From positions 1 through 50,469 of the IMG/VR virus record IMGVR_UViG_3300035670_006770: DNA of 50,469 nt; one strand, 5' to 3'. The stretch comes from a virus. This document shows positions 44,430 through 50,147 of the stretch, piece by piece; the first letter of the stretch is position 1, and the number at the start of each line of letters is the position of its first letter. Under the pieces are notes generated by a model. The model made no database searches and had not been told where the DNA came from. It saw only the letters and a program-made list of their open reading frames with translations. Made by a program: the position numbers and the translations under genes.

Positions 44430-44458
44430 ATTATACTATATATGTTCGACCAATTCAA
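44430..44458 (-). promoter_or_regulatory. Sigma70-type promoter for the second GIY-YIG gene
   Basis: Minus strand: TTGAAT (44458-44453), 17 bases, TATAAT (44435-44430), 34 bases upstream of the ATG at 44396, the same distance as at the paralogous endonuclease gene. Confidence 0.75.
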
Positions 44459-44498
44459 CATCAATTTTATTTATCGTTTGCATTTTTTAAATTAATAT

Positions 44499-44837
44499 GG
44501 GAATTTTTAATAACAAGGAAATTCCCGTAACCCCGATCAGTTTTTAAGCTACTAGCTTAAACTCCTGATAAAAATGCTCATCGTTGGCATTTATTTTGTT
44601 TGCGTCTACGGCCAGCTAGTGCTAACCCTGCGGCTTCTGCATTGCCGAGTTGTCCACGTCTATACTCTTTACCCCGTCGAAACCATGTCTGGCCCATCAG
44701 AAGTATACTGCACTAGCCAGTTGAATACAGCCGACCAGTCTTCCTTATCAGTGAAGTGCAATATACTTCTGGTGGACCAGGCGGGAGTCGAACCCGCGTC
44801 CGCAGTACTTTTCTATTAGCTTCATACAACTATAACT
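44499..44837 (-). ncRNA. ssrA: Permuted (two-piece) tmRNA gene
   Basis: Read on the minus strand, the 3' tRNA-like acceptor piece comes first (about 44837-44770: GGACGCGGGTTCGACTCCCG then CCTGGTCCACCA) and the 5' coding piece second (44695 to about 44499: GGGCCAGACATGGTTTCGACGGGG). The acceptor stem forms between the pieces: GGGCCAG (44695-44689) with CTGGTCC (44780-44774), seven pairs including one G-U. The intervening segment (44696-44769) folds on itself through AGAAGTATA/TATACTTCT ends and would be cut out. This order is known from alphaproteobacteria, some betaproteobacteria and cyanobacteria. The RNA rescues stalled ribosomes with host SmpB. The exact ends of the piece junctions are estimates. 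Confidence 0.92.
44544..44603 (-). other. tmRNA proteolysis-tag reading frame
   Basis: Following TAGAC, the place of the resume codon in other tmRNAs, GCA opens a 20-codon frame: ANKINANDEHFYQEFKLVA, then TAA. The internal ANDEH resembles the start of proteobacterial tags and the final LVA is a good ClpXP-type degron. If translation resumed at the inner GCC, the tag would be the last 14 residues. The stop sits in a small hairpin, as in other tmRNAs. Confidence 0.8.
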
Positions 44838-44912
44838 TGGTGCTGAATATCGGATTTGAACTGATGACCTACCGCTTACAAGGCGGTTGCTCTACCACTG
44901 AGCTAATTCAGC
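44838..44912 (-). tRNA. tRNA-Thr (UGU)
   Basis: 75 bases with CCA. Acceptor GCTGAAT pairs with ATTCAGC, the D arm has TAGCTCAGTGGTAGAGC, the anticodon stem-loop is ACCGC-CTTGTAA-GCGGT with UGU, and the T arm has GTTCAAATC. It reads ACA and suits the Thr/A-rich genes of this phage. The tmRNA acceptor piece follows immediately, so both are probably cut from one precursor. Confidence 0.93.
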
Positions 44913-45032
44913 TAAGATGTAATAACCTATATAGCCTAGTACAAATACTAAGCTAATAGCTTCTAATACAGTAAATGGTTGTTGATTATAAAAATTAACT
45001 ACTGATCTTTTGATGTTGGCAGAGTTCTTCAA
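44892..45032 (-). CDS. Possible tiny membrane protein
   Basis: 46 codons from a TTG at 45032 to TAG at 44892. Residues 21-40 form a convincing membrane helix (VLEAISLVFVLGYIGYYI) after a basic start (KNSANIKRS). It overlaps the previous gene by 38 bases and the tRNA-Thr by 21, and has no clear ribosome-binding site, so the call is weak; the hydrophobic pattern is the only support. Confidence 0.35.
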   Translation of the reverse strand: MKNSANIKRSVVNFYNQQPFTVLEAISLVFVLGYIGYYILAELAQW

Positions 45033-45213
45033 AACAGTCCCACAATTTATTAAATTTTACCTCATAAATAGTTTCCAGGCCAAGTAAATAATTTGCAATC
45101 TGATCTTTGGTTGGGTTACCTTCTAAGACTAATTCTTGCAGATGTTTAATCTCGGTAGTAATTTCCCAGTTTTTAAGTATCAATTGTTCTAAGTCGAATC
45201 TAGTATATTTCAT
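44995..45213 (-). CDS. Hypothetical protein
   Basis: 72 residues, all helical by appearance (FDLEQLILKNWEITTEIKHL, DQIANYLLGLETIYEV), overlapping the RNase H-like gene by ATGA. No family was recognised. Confidence 0.55.
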   Translation of the reverse strand: MKYTRFDLEQLILKNWEITTEIKHLQELVLEGNPTKDQIANYLLGLETIYEVKFNKLWDCFEELCQHQKISS

Positions 45214-45680
45214 CGGTTTAATATAAATTTTAGTCTGTCAGCTGCATAGCTTGCAGCAAAAGCATCTGGTTTAATTAAGGCTTCAACATCACAAGTACCA
45301 CGAATATAGCCTATAGCTTGTTGAACTACTTGATTGCTAGCATAGCACTCCTGTGGGTTAAGGTCTAGGTGTATTTCCACATGCCTGTCTTCAATTACGT
45401 CCTTAAGCTCTAAAAAGATTTCACTAACTTTATAAACCTCAGTCATCAATCTAATACTAGGCCTATTACGTTTTTGATCATAGTCACGTTCACGGATGTG
45501 ATAGCCAAATATTTTGCAGCCGTGCTTGCCGTCAATATGTACTACAATAGCAACAGTATAGTCAGCCCACCAAACTTTATCGTGTCTAGTACGCTCACTG
45601 TCTGCGCCTAAGTAGATTTTACTTTCCTGGCTACTTTGACGTATATACTCTTTTACTTCGTTAATATCAAACTGTTTCAT
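45210..45680 (-). CDS. RNase H-like protein (DUF458/YkuK type)
   Basis: 156 residues from the ATG at 45680 with a GAGAA site. The pattern YLGADSER near the N-terminus, YTVAIVVHIDGKHGCKIFGY, then EIHLDLNPQECYASNQVV and the end IKPDAFAASYAADR is that of the DUF458 family, an RNase H fold with acidic residues in the first strand. A nuclease activity is predicted for the family but not established to my knowledge. It lies among tRNA and tmRNA genes, which hints at RNA or DNA processing. Confidence 0.7.
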   Translation of the reverse strand: MKQFDINEVKEYIRQSSQESKIYLGADSERTRHDKVWWADYTVAIVVHIDGKHGCKIFGYHIRERDYDQKRNRPSIRLMTEVYKVSEIFLELKDVIEDRHVEIHLDLNPQECYASNQVVQQAIGYIRGTCDVEALIKPDAFAASYAADRLKFILNR

Positions 45681-45733
45681 GTTATTCTCGTAGTGTTCTA
45701 GTATAGCCACTTGTTGGTGGCTATAGTGGAAAA

Positions 45734-45955
45734 CTATTCGTCGCCTTCAACCCTTACATACCTATAATTTCTAGCTATTTCTTTAACCATTAGTTTAAAG
45801 TTCTCTCTAGACTCTATAAATTGTGTATATCCCTGAGCACCATTAGTTGCTAATGCCAGTGCTGCTGCTCCCACGTCATCAATTCCACTCATTATAATAT
45901 CAAAATCTTGCGTATGTCGTTTACAATTTTGTGGATATACTTTTATACTACTCAT
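45734..45955 (-). CDS. Hypothetical protein
   Basis: 73 residues (MSSIKVYPQNCKRHTQDFDI; middle DDVGAAALALATNGAQGYTQF). No domain was recognised. It begins one base after the collagen-like gene ends. A short hairpin (about 45703-45723) follows the gene. Confidence 0.55.
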   Translation of the reverse strand: MSSIKVYPQNCKRHTQDFDIIMSGIDDVGAAALALATNGAQGYTQFIESRENFKLMVKEIARNYRYVRVEGDE

Positions 45956-45956
45956 G

Positions 45957-46607
45957 CTATACTTGTGCCTGTCCTGTTATATGCCAACTATCGTTGAAGA
46001 TTAATGTTATCGATTCATATGGTGATTGTAACACAACTTCATCACCATCGTCTATTTTATCACCATTTTGTGTTACAATATAGATCTTTTTATTTCCAAT
46101 CTGCTTTTGCTGAGCTTTTATTATCAACATTTTGCCCTTAGGGGGATTTTTTGGTAAATATATTTCTATACTTTTTTCGTTTAATACTCCTATGTAACAG
46201 TCGTCTGGTTGAACGTAATAACTTTCCTGAATAACTTTAGCTGGTAATATACAGCTCATTGTACCACTAGGGCCAGGCGGTCCAGCTGGACCTGCAACAC
46301 CCTGTGGACCTTGCGGCCCCTCTACTCCTTGTTCACCTTGCGGCCCTGGTGGGCCTTGTATGCCCGTGTCACCTTGTGGGCCCATTGGTCCTTGGGGGCC
46401 AGTATTACCTTGTGGTCCTTGTGCACCCTGCGGGCCTTGCGGACCTGCTACTCCCTGTGGGCCTTGTGATCCTTCAGGTCCTGGTGGGCCTTGACCGCCA
46501 CCAGTATTGATAATAACATCATTGTCACTGACAGCTTGAGGTTGTAGAGCAGGTGGAGGCGTAAAAAACCAAGGTGGCGGTGGAAAAAAGTACTGTGTTT
46601 GATACAT
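45957..46607 (-). CDS. Collagen-like protein
   Basis: 216 residues from the ATG at 46607 with a GGAG site. A Pro-rich start ([17 protein letters not shown]) precedes about 30 uninterrupted Gly-x-y triplets, mostly GPQ and GPP, followed by a beta-rich C-terminal domain of about 80 residues ([17 protein letters not shown]). In phages such collagen stalks form trimeric fibres in virions. Its place in the early-looking arm beside the 46667 gene suggests these two may be virion or exported proteins. Confidence 0.8.
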   Translation of the reverse strand: MYQTQYFFPPPPWFFTPPPALQPQAVSDNDVIINTGGGQGPPGPEGSQGPQGVAGPQGPQGAQGPQGNTGPQGPMGPQGDTGIQGPPGPQGEQGVEGPQGPQGVAGPAGPPGPSGTMSCILPAKVIQESYYVQPDDCYIGVLNEKSIEIYLPKNPPKGKMLIIKAQQKQIGNKKIYIVTQNGDKIDDGDEVVLQSPYESITLIFNDSWHITGQAQV

Positions 46608-46626
46608 AGTAATCTCCAATAAATGT

Positions 46627-46651
46627 GCCACTAGACTTTTGGTCTAGTGGC
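46627..46651 (-). terminator. Hairpin terminator
   Basis: 10-bp perfect stem (46627-46636 with 46642-46651, five-base loop) between the 46667 gene and the collagen-like gene. The following minus-strand tract (ACATTTATT) is only weakly U-rich, so termination may be partial. Confidence 0.6.
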
Positions 46652-46666
46652 TATCACACAAAGAGA

Positions 46667-47428
46667 TTATCTAATGTTTGTGTTTGTGTTTGTTGGATTA
46701 GCAGCTTGTGTGCCACTACCAACATTAATTGCACTATTAGTGCTTTGAATATTTTGAGCAATGCCCCACAGCATATTGTAGAGCTGACCCCACTGTTGCT
46801 GTTGTTGCTGTTGCTGTTGCATCTGGTTGATGTTATTGGTTGTAGTAACTTCAACACCACGAGTTTGCGCACCTGTGTCAATCTTAGCTTGCAGCGCAAT
46901 AATAGCTGCATTAGCATCTGTAAGTTGACGATTTAATGTGGCTTCGTACTGTTGTACTAGCAGTGCACGGGTTTTATCGCCATCAGCACTAATGTCTTTG
47001 CTGAGTTCATAGCGATTTTCCATGATCTGCTGCTGAACGCCATTAAGTTGCTGTGCAAGTACCATAGTACCAGCATTAACAGCTTCTTTAACACCGTCAG
47101 TGCGAGCTGCTAAGCTACTAGCTACGTTATTTAACTGAGTAGTAATACCCAGTGTTTGTGTAGCTTGACTAGCTTCCATTGCGCTAGTACTAGTAGCAAC
47201 GCTTTTATCAACAGCACCAATAGCTTGCATTAAGCTCATGTTAGCTTGTACTTGCTCTGGTGGGCTACGAAGTGCTGCTCCAGCAGCACCAGCGCCATCA
47301 TTACCAAATAGATTACCATTATTACGTAGCAGCGATCCTAGGATCAGGCCACCAATTAAGCCGCCACCGCCAAATAGGCCGTCGCCGCCACTCATCATCA
47401 TACCAGCTGGTGTAATACTTTCTGCCAT
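46667..47428 (-). CDS. Gly-rich, coiled-coil, poly-Gln protein (structural?)
   Basis: 253 residues with an AGGAG site. The N-terminus is Gly/Leu-rich and hydrophobic (MMMSGGDGLFGGGGLIGGLILGS, residues 10-32 as motif). A long helical region with few charged residues follows (QATQTLGITTQLNNVASSL, LVQQYEATLNRQLTD), then a nine-Gln tract and an Asn/Thr-rich tail. The Gly-rich hydrophobic start recalls membrane-interacting or virion decoration proteins. A -10-like TATAAT lies upstream at 47455-47450 but its -35 is poor. Confidence 0.6.
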   Translation of the reverse strand: MAESITPAGMMMSGGDGLFGGGGLIGGLILGSLLRNNGNLFGNDGAGAAGAALRSPPEQVQANMSLMQAIGAVDKSVATSTSAMEASQATQTLGITTQLNNVASSLAARTDGVKEAVNAGTMVLAQQLNGVQQQIMENRYELSKDISADGDKTRALLVQQYEATLNRQLTDANAAIIALQAKIDTGAQTRGVEVTTTNNINQMQQQQQQQQQWGQLYNMLWGIAQNIQSTNSAINVGSGTQAANPTNTNTNIR

Positions 47429-47476
47429 TTTATGCTCCTTGTTGTTATAATTATAGTGGAGAATTCGGCAAACAAT

Positions 47477-47499
47477 ACTGGCAGGTATTATTTGCCAGT
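47477..47499 (-). terminator. Hairpin, possible terminator
   Basis: 7-bp stem ACTGGCA/TGCCAGT (47477-47483 with 47493-47499) between the 47506 gene and the 47428 start, followed on the minus strand by ATTGTTTG. Confidence 0.45.
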
Positions 47500-47505
47500 T
47501 AAAAG

Positions 47506-47712
47506 CTACTTGTTAGTAGCTTTAGGAATTATACTCTCATAGTGATTCATTGTTAGTCTAACACCGCCCTCACACATTTCGCTGATACGTTCAGCCATAA
47601 AGTGCAGGTCTTCATCACTAGTAGGTTCTTCTCGAACAAATTCAAATAATCTTAATAAGAGCGGTATGCTTAAACCACAGCACTCTTGCTCACTGTAAAA
47701 CTTATCTTTCAT
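47506..47712 (-). CDS. Hypothetical protein
   Basis: 68 residues (MKDKFYSEQECCGLSIPLLL; helical RLFEFVREE and RISEMCEGG). No family was recognised. A hairpin of AAAATACT/AGTATTTT type lies just upstream at about 47751-47773. Confidence 0.5.
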   Translation of the reverse strand: MKDKFYSEQECCGLSIPLLLRLFEFVREEPTSDEDLHFMAERISEMCEGGVRLTMNHYESIIPKATNK

Positions 47713-47771
47713 ATTTAGCCTTTATTATTTTTATTATAAGCCATAGTAAAATACTCTCTAAGAAAAGTATT

Positions 47772-47963
47772 TTAGTGTGGTGCTTCCATTTGATCTAAGA
47801 GGTAGCTGTAAACACGATTTTGACCGCTAGTTGTGTTCCATAGATCGTCTGGTATTTCGCCATCAAATGCACGATTAGGGCTAGCCCACCAACGCTGTAC
47901 TAATTCGTCACTGCCTAGCAGGGCTTTAAGTATCATATTTGCTTTTTCATCAATAGTTTTCAT
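47772..47963 (-). CDS. Orphan ParS/MbcA/Xre-antitoxin toxin-binding domain protein
   Basis: 63 residues from the ATG at 47963; a longer in-frame version would only translate the tRNA-Leu. The pattern KALLGSDELVQRWWASPNRAF-DG-IP-DLWNTTSGQNRVYSYLL follows the C-terminal toxin-binding domain (DUF2384-like) of RES-Xre/MbcTA antitoxins, with the W-x-x-x-PN-A-F/L-x-G-x-x-P core. The usual N-terminal DNA-binding domain is missing and no toxin gene is adjacent. A phage antitoxin mimic that neutralises a host RES-type toxin is an attractive inference. Confidence 0.65.
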   Translation of the reverse strand: MKTIDEKANMILKALLGSDELVQRWWASPNRAFDGEIPDDLWNTTSGQNRVYSYLLDQMEAPH

Positions 47964-47971
47964 AGTATCCT

Positions 47972-48056
47972 TGGTAGGGAAGACCGGAGTCGAACCGGTA
48001 CGCTTTTTAGCGACAGATTTTAAGTCTGTTGTGTCTACCTGTTTCACCACATCCCC
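47972..48056 (-). tRNA. tRNA-Leu (UAA)
   Basis: 85 bases with CCA and a long variable arm (GTCGCTAAAAAGC), as expected for leucine. The anticodon stem-loop is ACAGA-CTTAAAA-TCTGT with UAA, the T arm GGTTCGACTCC. The acceptor stem has one apparent T-T mismatch. It reads TTA, the most used Leu codon in these AT-rich genes. Confidence 0.9.
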
Positions 48057-48059
48057 AAA

Positions 48060-48275
48060 TTAGACTTCAATAGTGCCACGACTGTGTAGAATGTATACGC
48101 GATTATAGCTGCTGCGTAAATATTCAATATCACGAATACTGCAAAAGGGGCCACTCTCAATACGAAAGTCTTTACCCGCCTGCCAATCTTCGATAATTTC
48201 TTCACGGGTTTGCACCCACTTTCTCCAAGGAGCTGGCACTAAGTATAGGTTATCAAGTAGTTGTTCAACAGCCAT
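48060..48275 (-). CDS. Hypothetical protein
   Basis: 71 residues from the ATG at 48275 with an AAAGGAAA site. Trp-rich centre (LVPAPWRKWVQTREEIIEDW) and a beta-type end (YNRVYILHSRGTIEV). No family was recognised. It is the first gene after the promoter at 48303 and is followed by the tRNA-Leu four bases later. Confidence 0.55.
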   Translation of the reverse strand: MAVEQLLDNLYLVPAPWRKWVQTREEIIEDWQAGKDFRIESGPFCSIRDIEYLRSSYNRVYILHSRGTIEV

Positions 48276-48302
48276 TTGCTTTCCTTTACTGAGTAAAATA
48301 AT

Positions 48303-48331
48303 ATTATACACTCTAAAGGAAAATAAATCAA
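48303..48331 (-). promoter_or_regulatory. Sigma70-type promoter
   Basis: Minus strand: TTGATT (48331-48326), 17 bases, TATAAT (48308-48303), then ATTATTTT as at 39684 and 41593. It lies 28 bases upstream of the 48275 start and drives at least that gene and the tRNA-Leu. Confidence 0.8.
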
Positions 48332-48347
48332 CTGTAAATTTTTTATT

Positions 48348-48368
48348 GCGAAGGCATATAGCCTTCGC
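48348..48368 (-). terminator. Hairpin terminator
   Basis: 8-bp stem GCGAAGGC/GCCTTCGC (48348-48355 with 48361-48368) nine bases beyond the stop of the 48378 gene. The minus-strand tail is AATAAAAAATTT, not a true U-tract, so efficiency is uncertain. Confidence 0.6.
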
Positions 48369-48377
48369 ATTATACCG

Positions 48378-48611
48378 CTATTTACTGTTAGCACCTACTA
48401 CATATGCTTCCATAGCTTTAGCTAAGTCAATAGCCTCTTGCGGCGTATAGATTGTTGGCATGTATGTAGTGTAATTTTCTATGGGAACACCTTGTTTAAG
48501 CTTGTGCTCAAAAAATAACTTTGCAAACTTCTTTTGAGTACGAAACTTGCAGTCCAAGTATTCCATAGCTTGTTCTAGTAATTCTTCACGTAATTCGTGT
48601 ATGTCTGCCAT
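48378..48611 (-). CDS. Hypothetical protein, paralogue of 48790-49014
   Basis: 77 residues, helical. It aligns along its length with the 48790 gene: LREELLEQAMEYLDCKF with IRAQLLEMSKQYLDKQF, YTTYMPTIYTPQEAIDLAK with YEEFMPKMYSFEDVIDQAK. The pair arose by tandem duplication. No function was recognised. Confidence 0.6.
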   Translation of the reverse strand: MADIHELREELLEQAMEYLDCKFRTQKKFAKLFFEHKLKQGVPIENYTTYMPTIYTPQEAIDLAKAMEAYVVGANSK

Positions 48612-48647
48612 TATAGCCCCTTTTTATTATTGTTATCGGCATGTTAT

Positions 48648-48812
48648 CTACCAGTTGCGCGGATCAGTATGATTATACCAGATGCGTTCTAGGTATTCTA
48701 CATCAGCCATTGATTGTGGTTTGTTATCTTCTATGAACTTTTGTAAGGAGTACGGCTGGCTGAAATATTCCTGTACTCGCTGCCAAAGTTCACTTACTAT
48801 TGACGAAACCAT
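48648..48812 (-). CDS. Hypothetical protein
   Basis: 54 residues from the ATG at 48812, overlapping the end of the 48790 gene by 23 bases. MVSSIVSELWQRVQEYF then SLQKFIEDNKPQSMADVEYL. No family was recognised. It lies between the two paralogous genes. Confidence 0.5.
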   Translation of the reverse strand: MVSSIVSELWQRVQEYFSQPYSLQKFIEDNKPQSMADVEYLERIWYNHTDPRNW

Positions 48813-49014
48813 AGAGCTTTTTAGCCTGATCAATTACATCTTCAAAGCTATACATTTTAGGCATAAATTCTTCGTACTTTTGTTGTACGGCCATGCCATT
48901 TTTTAATGCTTCATCAAATGCTTTGCGTGCAAACTCTGTGTTGATTTCAAATTGCTTGTCTAAGTACTGTTTGCTCATTTCCAATAATTGAGCGCGAATT
49001 TCAAAAGGATTCAC
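48790..49014 (-). CDS. Hypothetical protein, paralogue of 48378-48611
   Basis: 74 residues with a GTG start at 49014 behind GGAGAA. Helical, similar to the 48378 product over its full length, ending KLYGFVNSK. Function unknown. Confidence 0.6.
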   Translation of the reverse strand: MNPFEIRAQLLEMSKQYLDKQFEINTEFARKAFDEALKNGMAVQQKYEEFMPKMYSFEDVIDQAKKLYGFVNSK

Positions 49015-49015
49015 T

Positions 49016-49123
49016 TTATTCTCCGTGTTGTGTGTTGATTAAGCGACATGCCGCTTGCCATCTGCCCGTGCTGGCTAGCTGTGCTGCTAATAGTGCGGTA
49101 CAAACTGCCGACCACCAGTTCAT
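49016..49123 (-). CDS. Tiny protein
   Basis: 35 residues (MNWWSAVCTALLAAQLASTG, then RWQAACRLINTQ). It starts by an ATGA overlap with the preceding 34-residue gene and ends just before the next ribosome-binding site. The Ala/Leu-rich start may enter a membrane. It is supported by exact coupling on both sides. Confidence 0.5.
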   Translation of the reverse strand: MNWWSAVCTALLAAQLASTGRWQAACRLINTQHGE

Positions 49124-49224
49124 TGCCAACCCCTATGGTTTAGATATCTGCGTGCTCTGGCTTGACCACTTAATTCAAGGGCTTTAAAAATACGATTACA
49201 CCACTGGCATACTCGTTGTTTCAT
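49120..49224 (-). CDS. Tiny CxxC protein
   Basis: 34 residues (MKQRVCQWCNRIFKALELSG, then a basic end RARRYLNHRGW). Strong GGAGGT ribosome-binding site 6 bases before the ATG at 49224. The single CQWC pair plus basic tail suggests half of a zinc knuckle. It is coupled to the next tiny gene. Confidence 0.55.
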   Translation of the reverse strand: MKQRVCQWCNRIFKALELSGQARARRYLNHRGWQ

Positions 49225-49273
49225 ACTTACCTCCGTGTGTGTTGCCAGTTTTGACTAGACTGGCTACTAGCTA

Positions 49274-49480
49274 TTACATCTTTGCTGGTTTTTTAGGCTT
49301 TTTCTTTGGCTCTTCCATTGGTTCTTTATCGTATGGTTTTTTAGCCATGTTTTCTCCTTTTGCATTTTCTCTAGCGTGAATAGCCTGTTCAGCTTCCTGG
49401 CAGGCACCTAGTGTATCAAATTGGCAGTTGCCACGTTGACCATATTTATATTTACCATTACTACATTTATAACAAGGCAT
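49274..49480 (-). CDS. Small Cys-rich, Lys-rich protein
   Basis: 68 residues. The N-terminal half has four cysteines (MPCYKCSNGKYKYGQRGNCQ, then ACQEAEQ), consistent with a small zinc-binding unit; the C-terminal half is Lys/Pro/Glu-rich and disordered. It overlaps the Tudor-like gene by one base. Function unknown. Confidence 0.6.
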   Translation of the reverse strand: MPCYKCSNGKYKYGQRGNCQFDTLGACQEAEQAIHARENAKGENMAKKPYDKEPMEEPKKKPKKPAKM

Positions 49481-49791
49481 TATAGTGGATCTATTTTATT
49501 TAGGGTTTTAACTTTGTGTCCAACAATAGTATCCGTAGGCTTATAGCCATCGCCAGTCTTTTGATAAACACGTATAAGCGCACCGGGATCATCTGGTGTA
49601 CCAGTAATCTTAAAACTACTACCAGGTACTTGTTCTTCTCCGGTATTAATTATCTTCGTAATCTTACCGCGAGCAGTACCGCCCGACGACGACCAACTAA
49701 CGCTATCACCACGTTTAACGCTACCAGGCTTAGCCTTTTGTATAGCCGCAATCATGCTTGTATAAAACTCTAGTTCATAGATTCTATCCAT
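49480..49791 (-). CDS. Tudor-like (DUF2945/hypervirulence-associated) domain protein
   Basis: 103 residues with an AAAGGAG site. After a short helix, VKRGDSVSWSSSGGTARGKIT, then a loop and IRVYQKTGDGYKPTDTIVGHKVKTL match the small SH3/Tudor-like domain seen in DUF2945 proteins: G-D-x-V-x-W, G-x-I/V, and a closing K-x-L. The molecular role of the family is not known. It follows the structured-RNA candidate. Confidence 0.65.
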   Translation of the reverse strand: MDRIYELEFYTSMIAAIQKAKPGSVKRGDSVSWSSSGGTARGKITKIINTGEEQVPGSSFKITGTPDDPGALIRVYQKTGDGYKPTDTIVGHKVKTLNKIDPL

Positions 49792-49815
49792 ACCAACTCC
49801 TTTATATTGGGGTAC

Positions 49816-49980
49816 TCTCTGTTTACTGCCTAGGCCGCTAAGCCCGTGCCCTAAACTTACATAGTTTCATGACGACTTGCTATACTTTAGGGTCAGACAC
49901 GACTACTAGCTACTAATCCGGTCTTTGCTAGTAATGGACTCTGCAATGTTCCGGTTCATCCGGCTACGAGCAAAGAGCAC
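49816..49980 (-). ncRNA. Structured-RNA candidate in a gene-free gap
   Basis: The 200-base gap 49792-49991 has no convincing gene but several strong stems: CGTG+CCCTAAA (49845-49855) with TTTAGGG...CACG (49886-49901), ACTAGC/GCTAGT (49905-49910 with 49927-49932), CCGG hairpin (49951-49963), and an 8-bp TCTTTGCT/AGCAAAGA pair (49922-49929 with 49969-49976) that competes with the second stem. It does not match RNase P, 6S, SRP or tRNA patterns known to me. Minus-strand direction is inferred from its neighbours. Confidence 0.35.
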
Positions 49981-49991
49981 CACAATATAGC

Positions 49992-50147
49992 CTACTTTAA
50001 GTAGGCCTCTGTGACTTGATTATATGCTTCAACAAAGTCACTATAACTGCAATCAGTATCCATATGTACTAAACTAAATAGTTTTTCTTTATTTATGTTC
50101 ATATCATTGGCTAAATGCCAGAAAATACTGTGCAGTATATCGTACAT
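49992..50147 (-). CDS. Small hypothetical protein
   Basis: 51 residues from ATG 50147, starting in the stop codon of the previous gene (TAATG). MYDILHSIFWHLANDMNINK then FSLVHMDTDCSYSDFVEAYN. Its stop lies within a small hairpin (GCCTACTTTAAGTAGGC). No family was recognised. Confidence 0.55.
   Translation of the reverse strand: MYDILHSIFWHLANDMNINKEKLFSLVHMDTDCSYSDFVEAYNQVTEAYLK

Noticed and set aside
44770-44837. A degraded tRNA gene without anticodon arm
   Set aside because: The T-arm and acceptor sequence pairs with a tmRNA coding piece found downstream, so it is the acceptor piece of a permuted tmRNA.
47964-48050. N-terminal extension of the antitoxin-like protein
   Set aside because: It translates the tRNA-Leu gene; the family pattern begins after the ATG at 47963.
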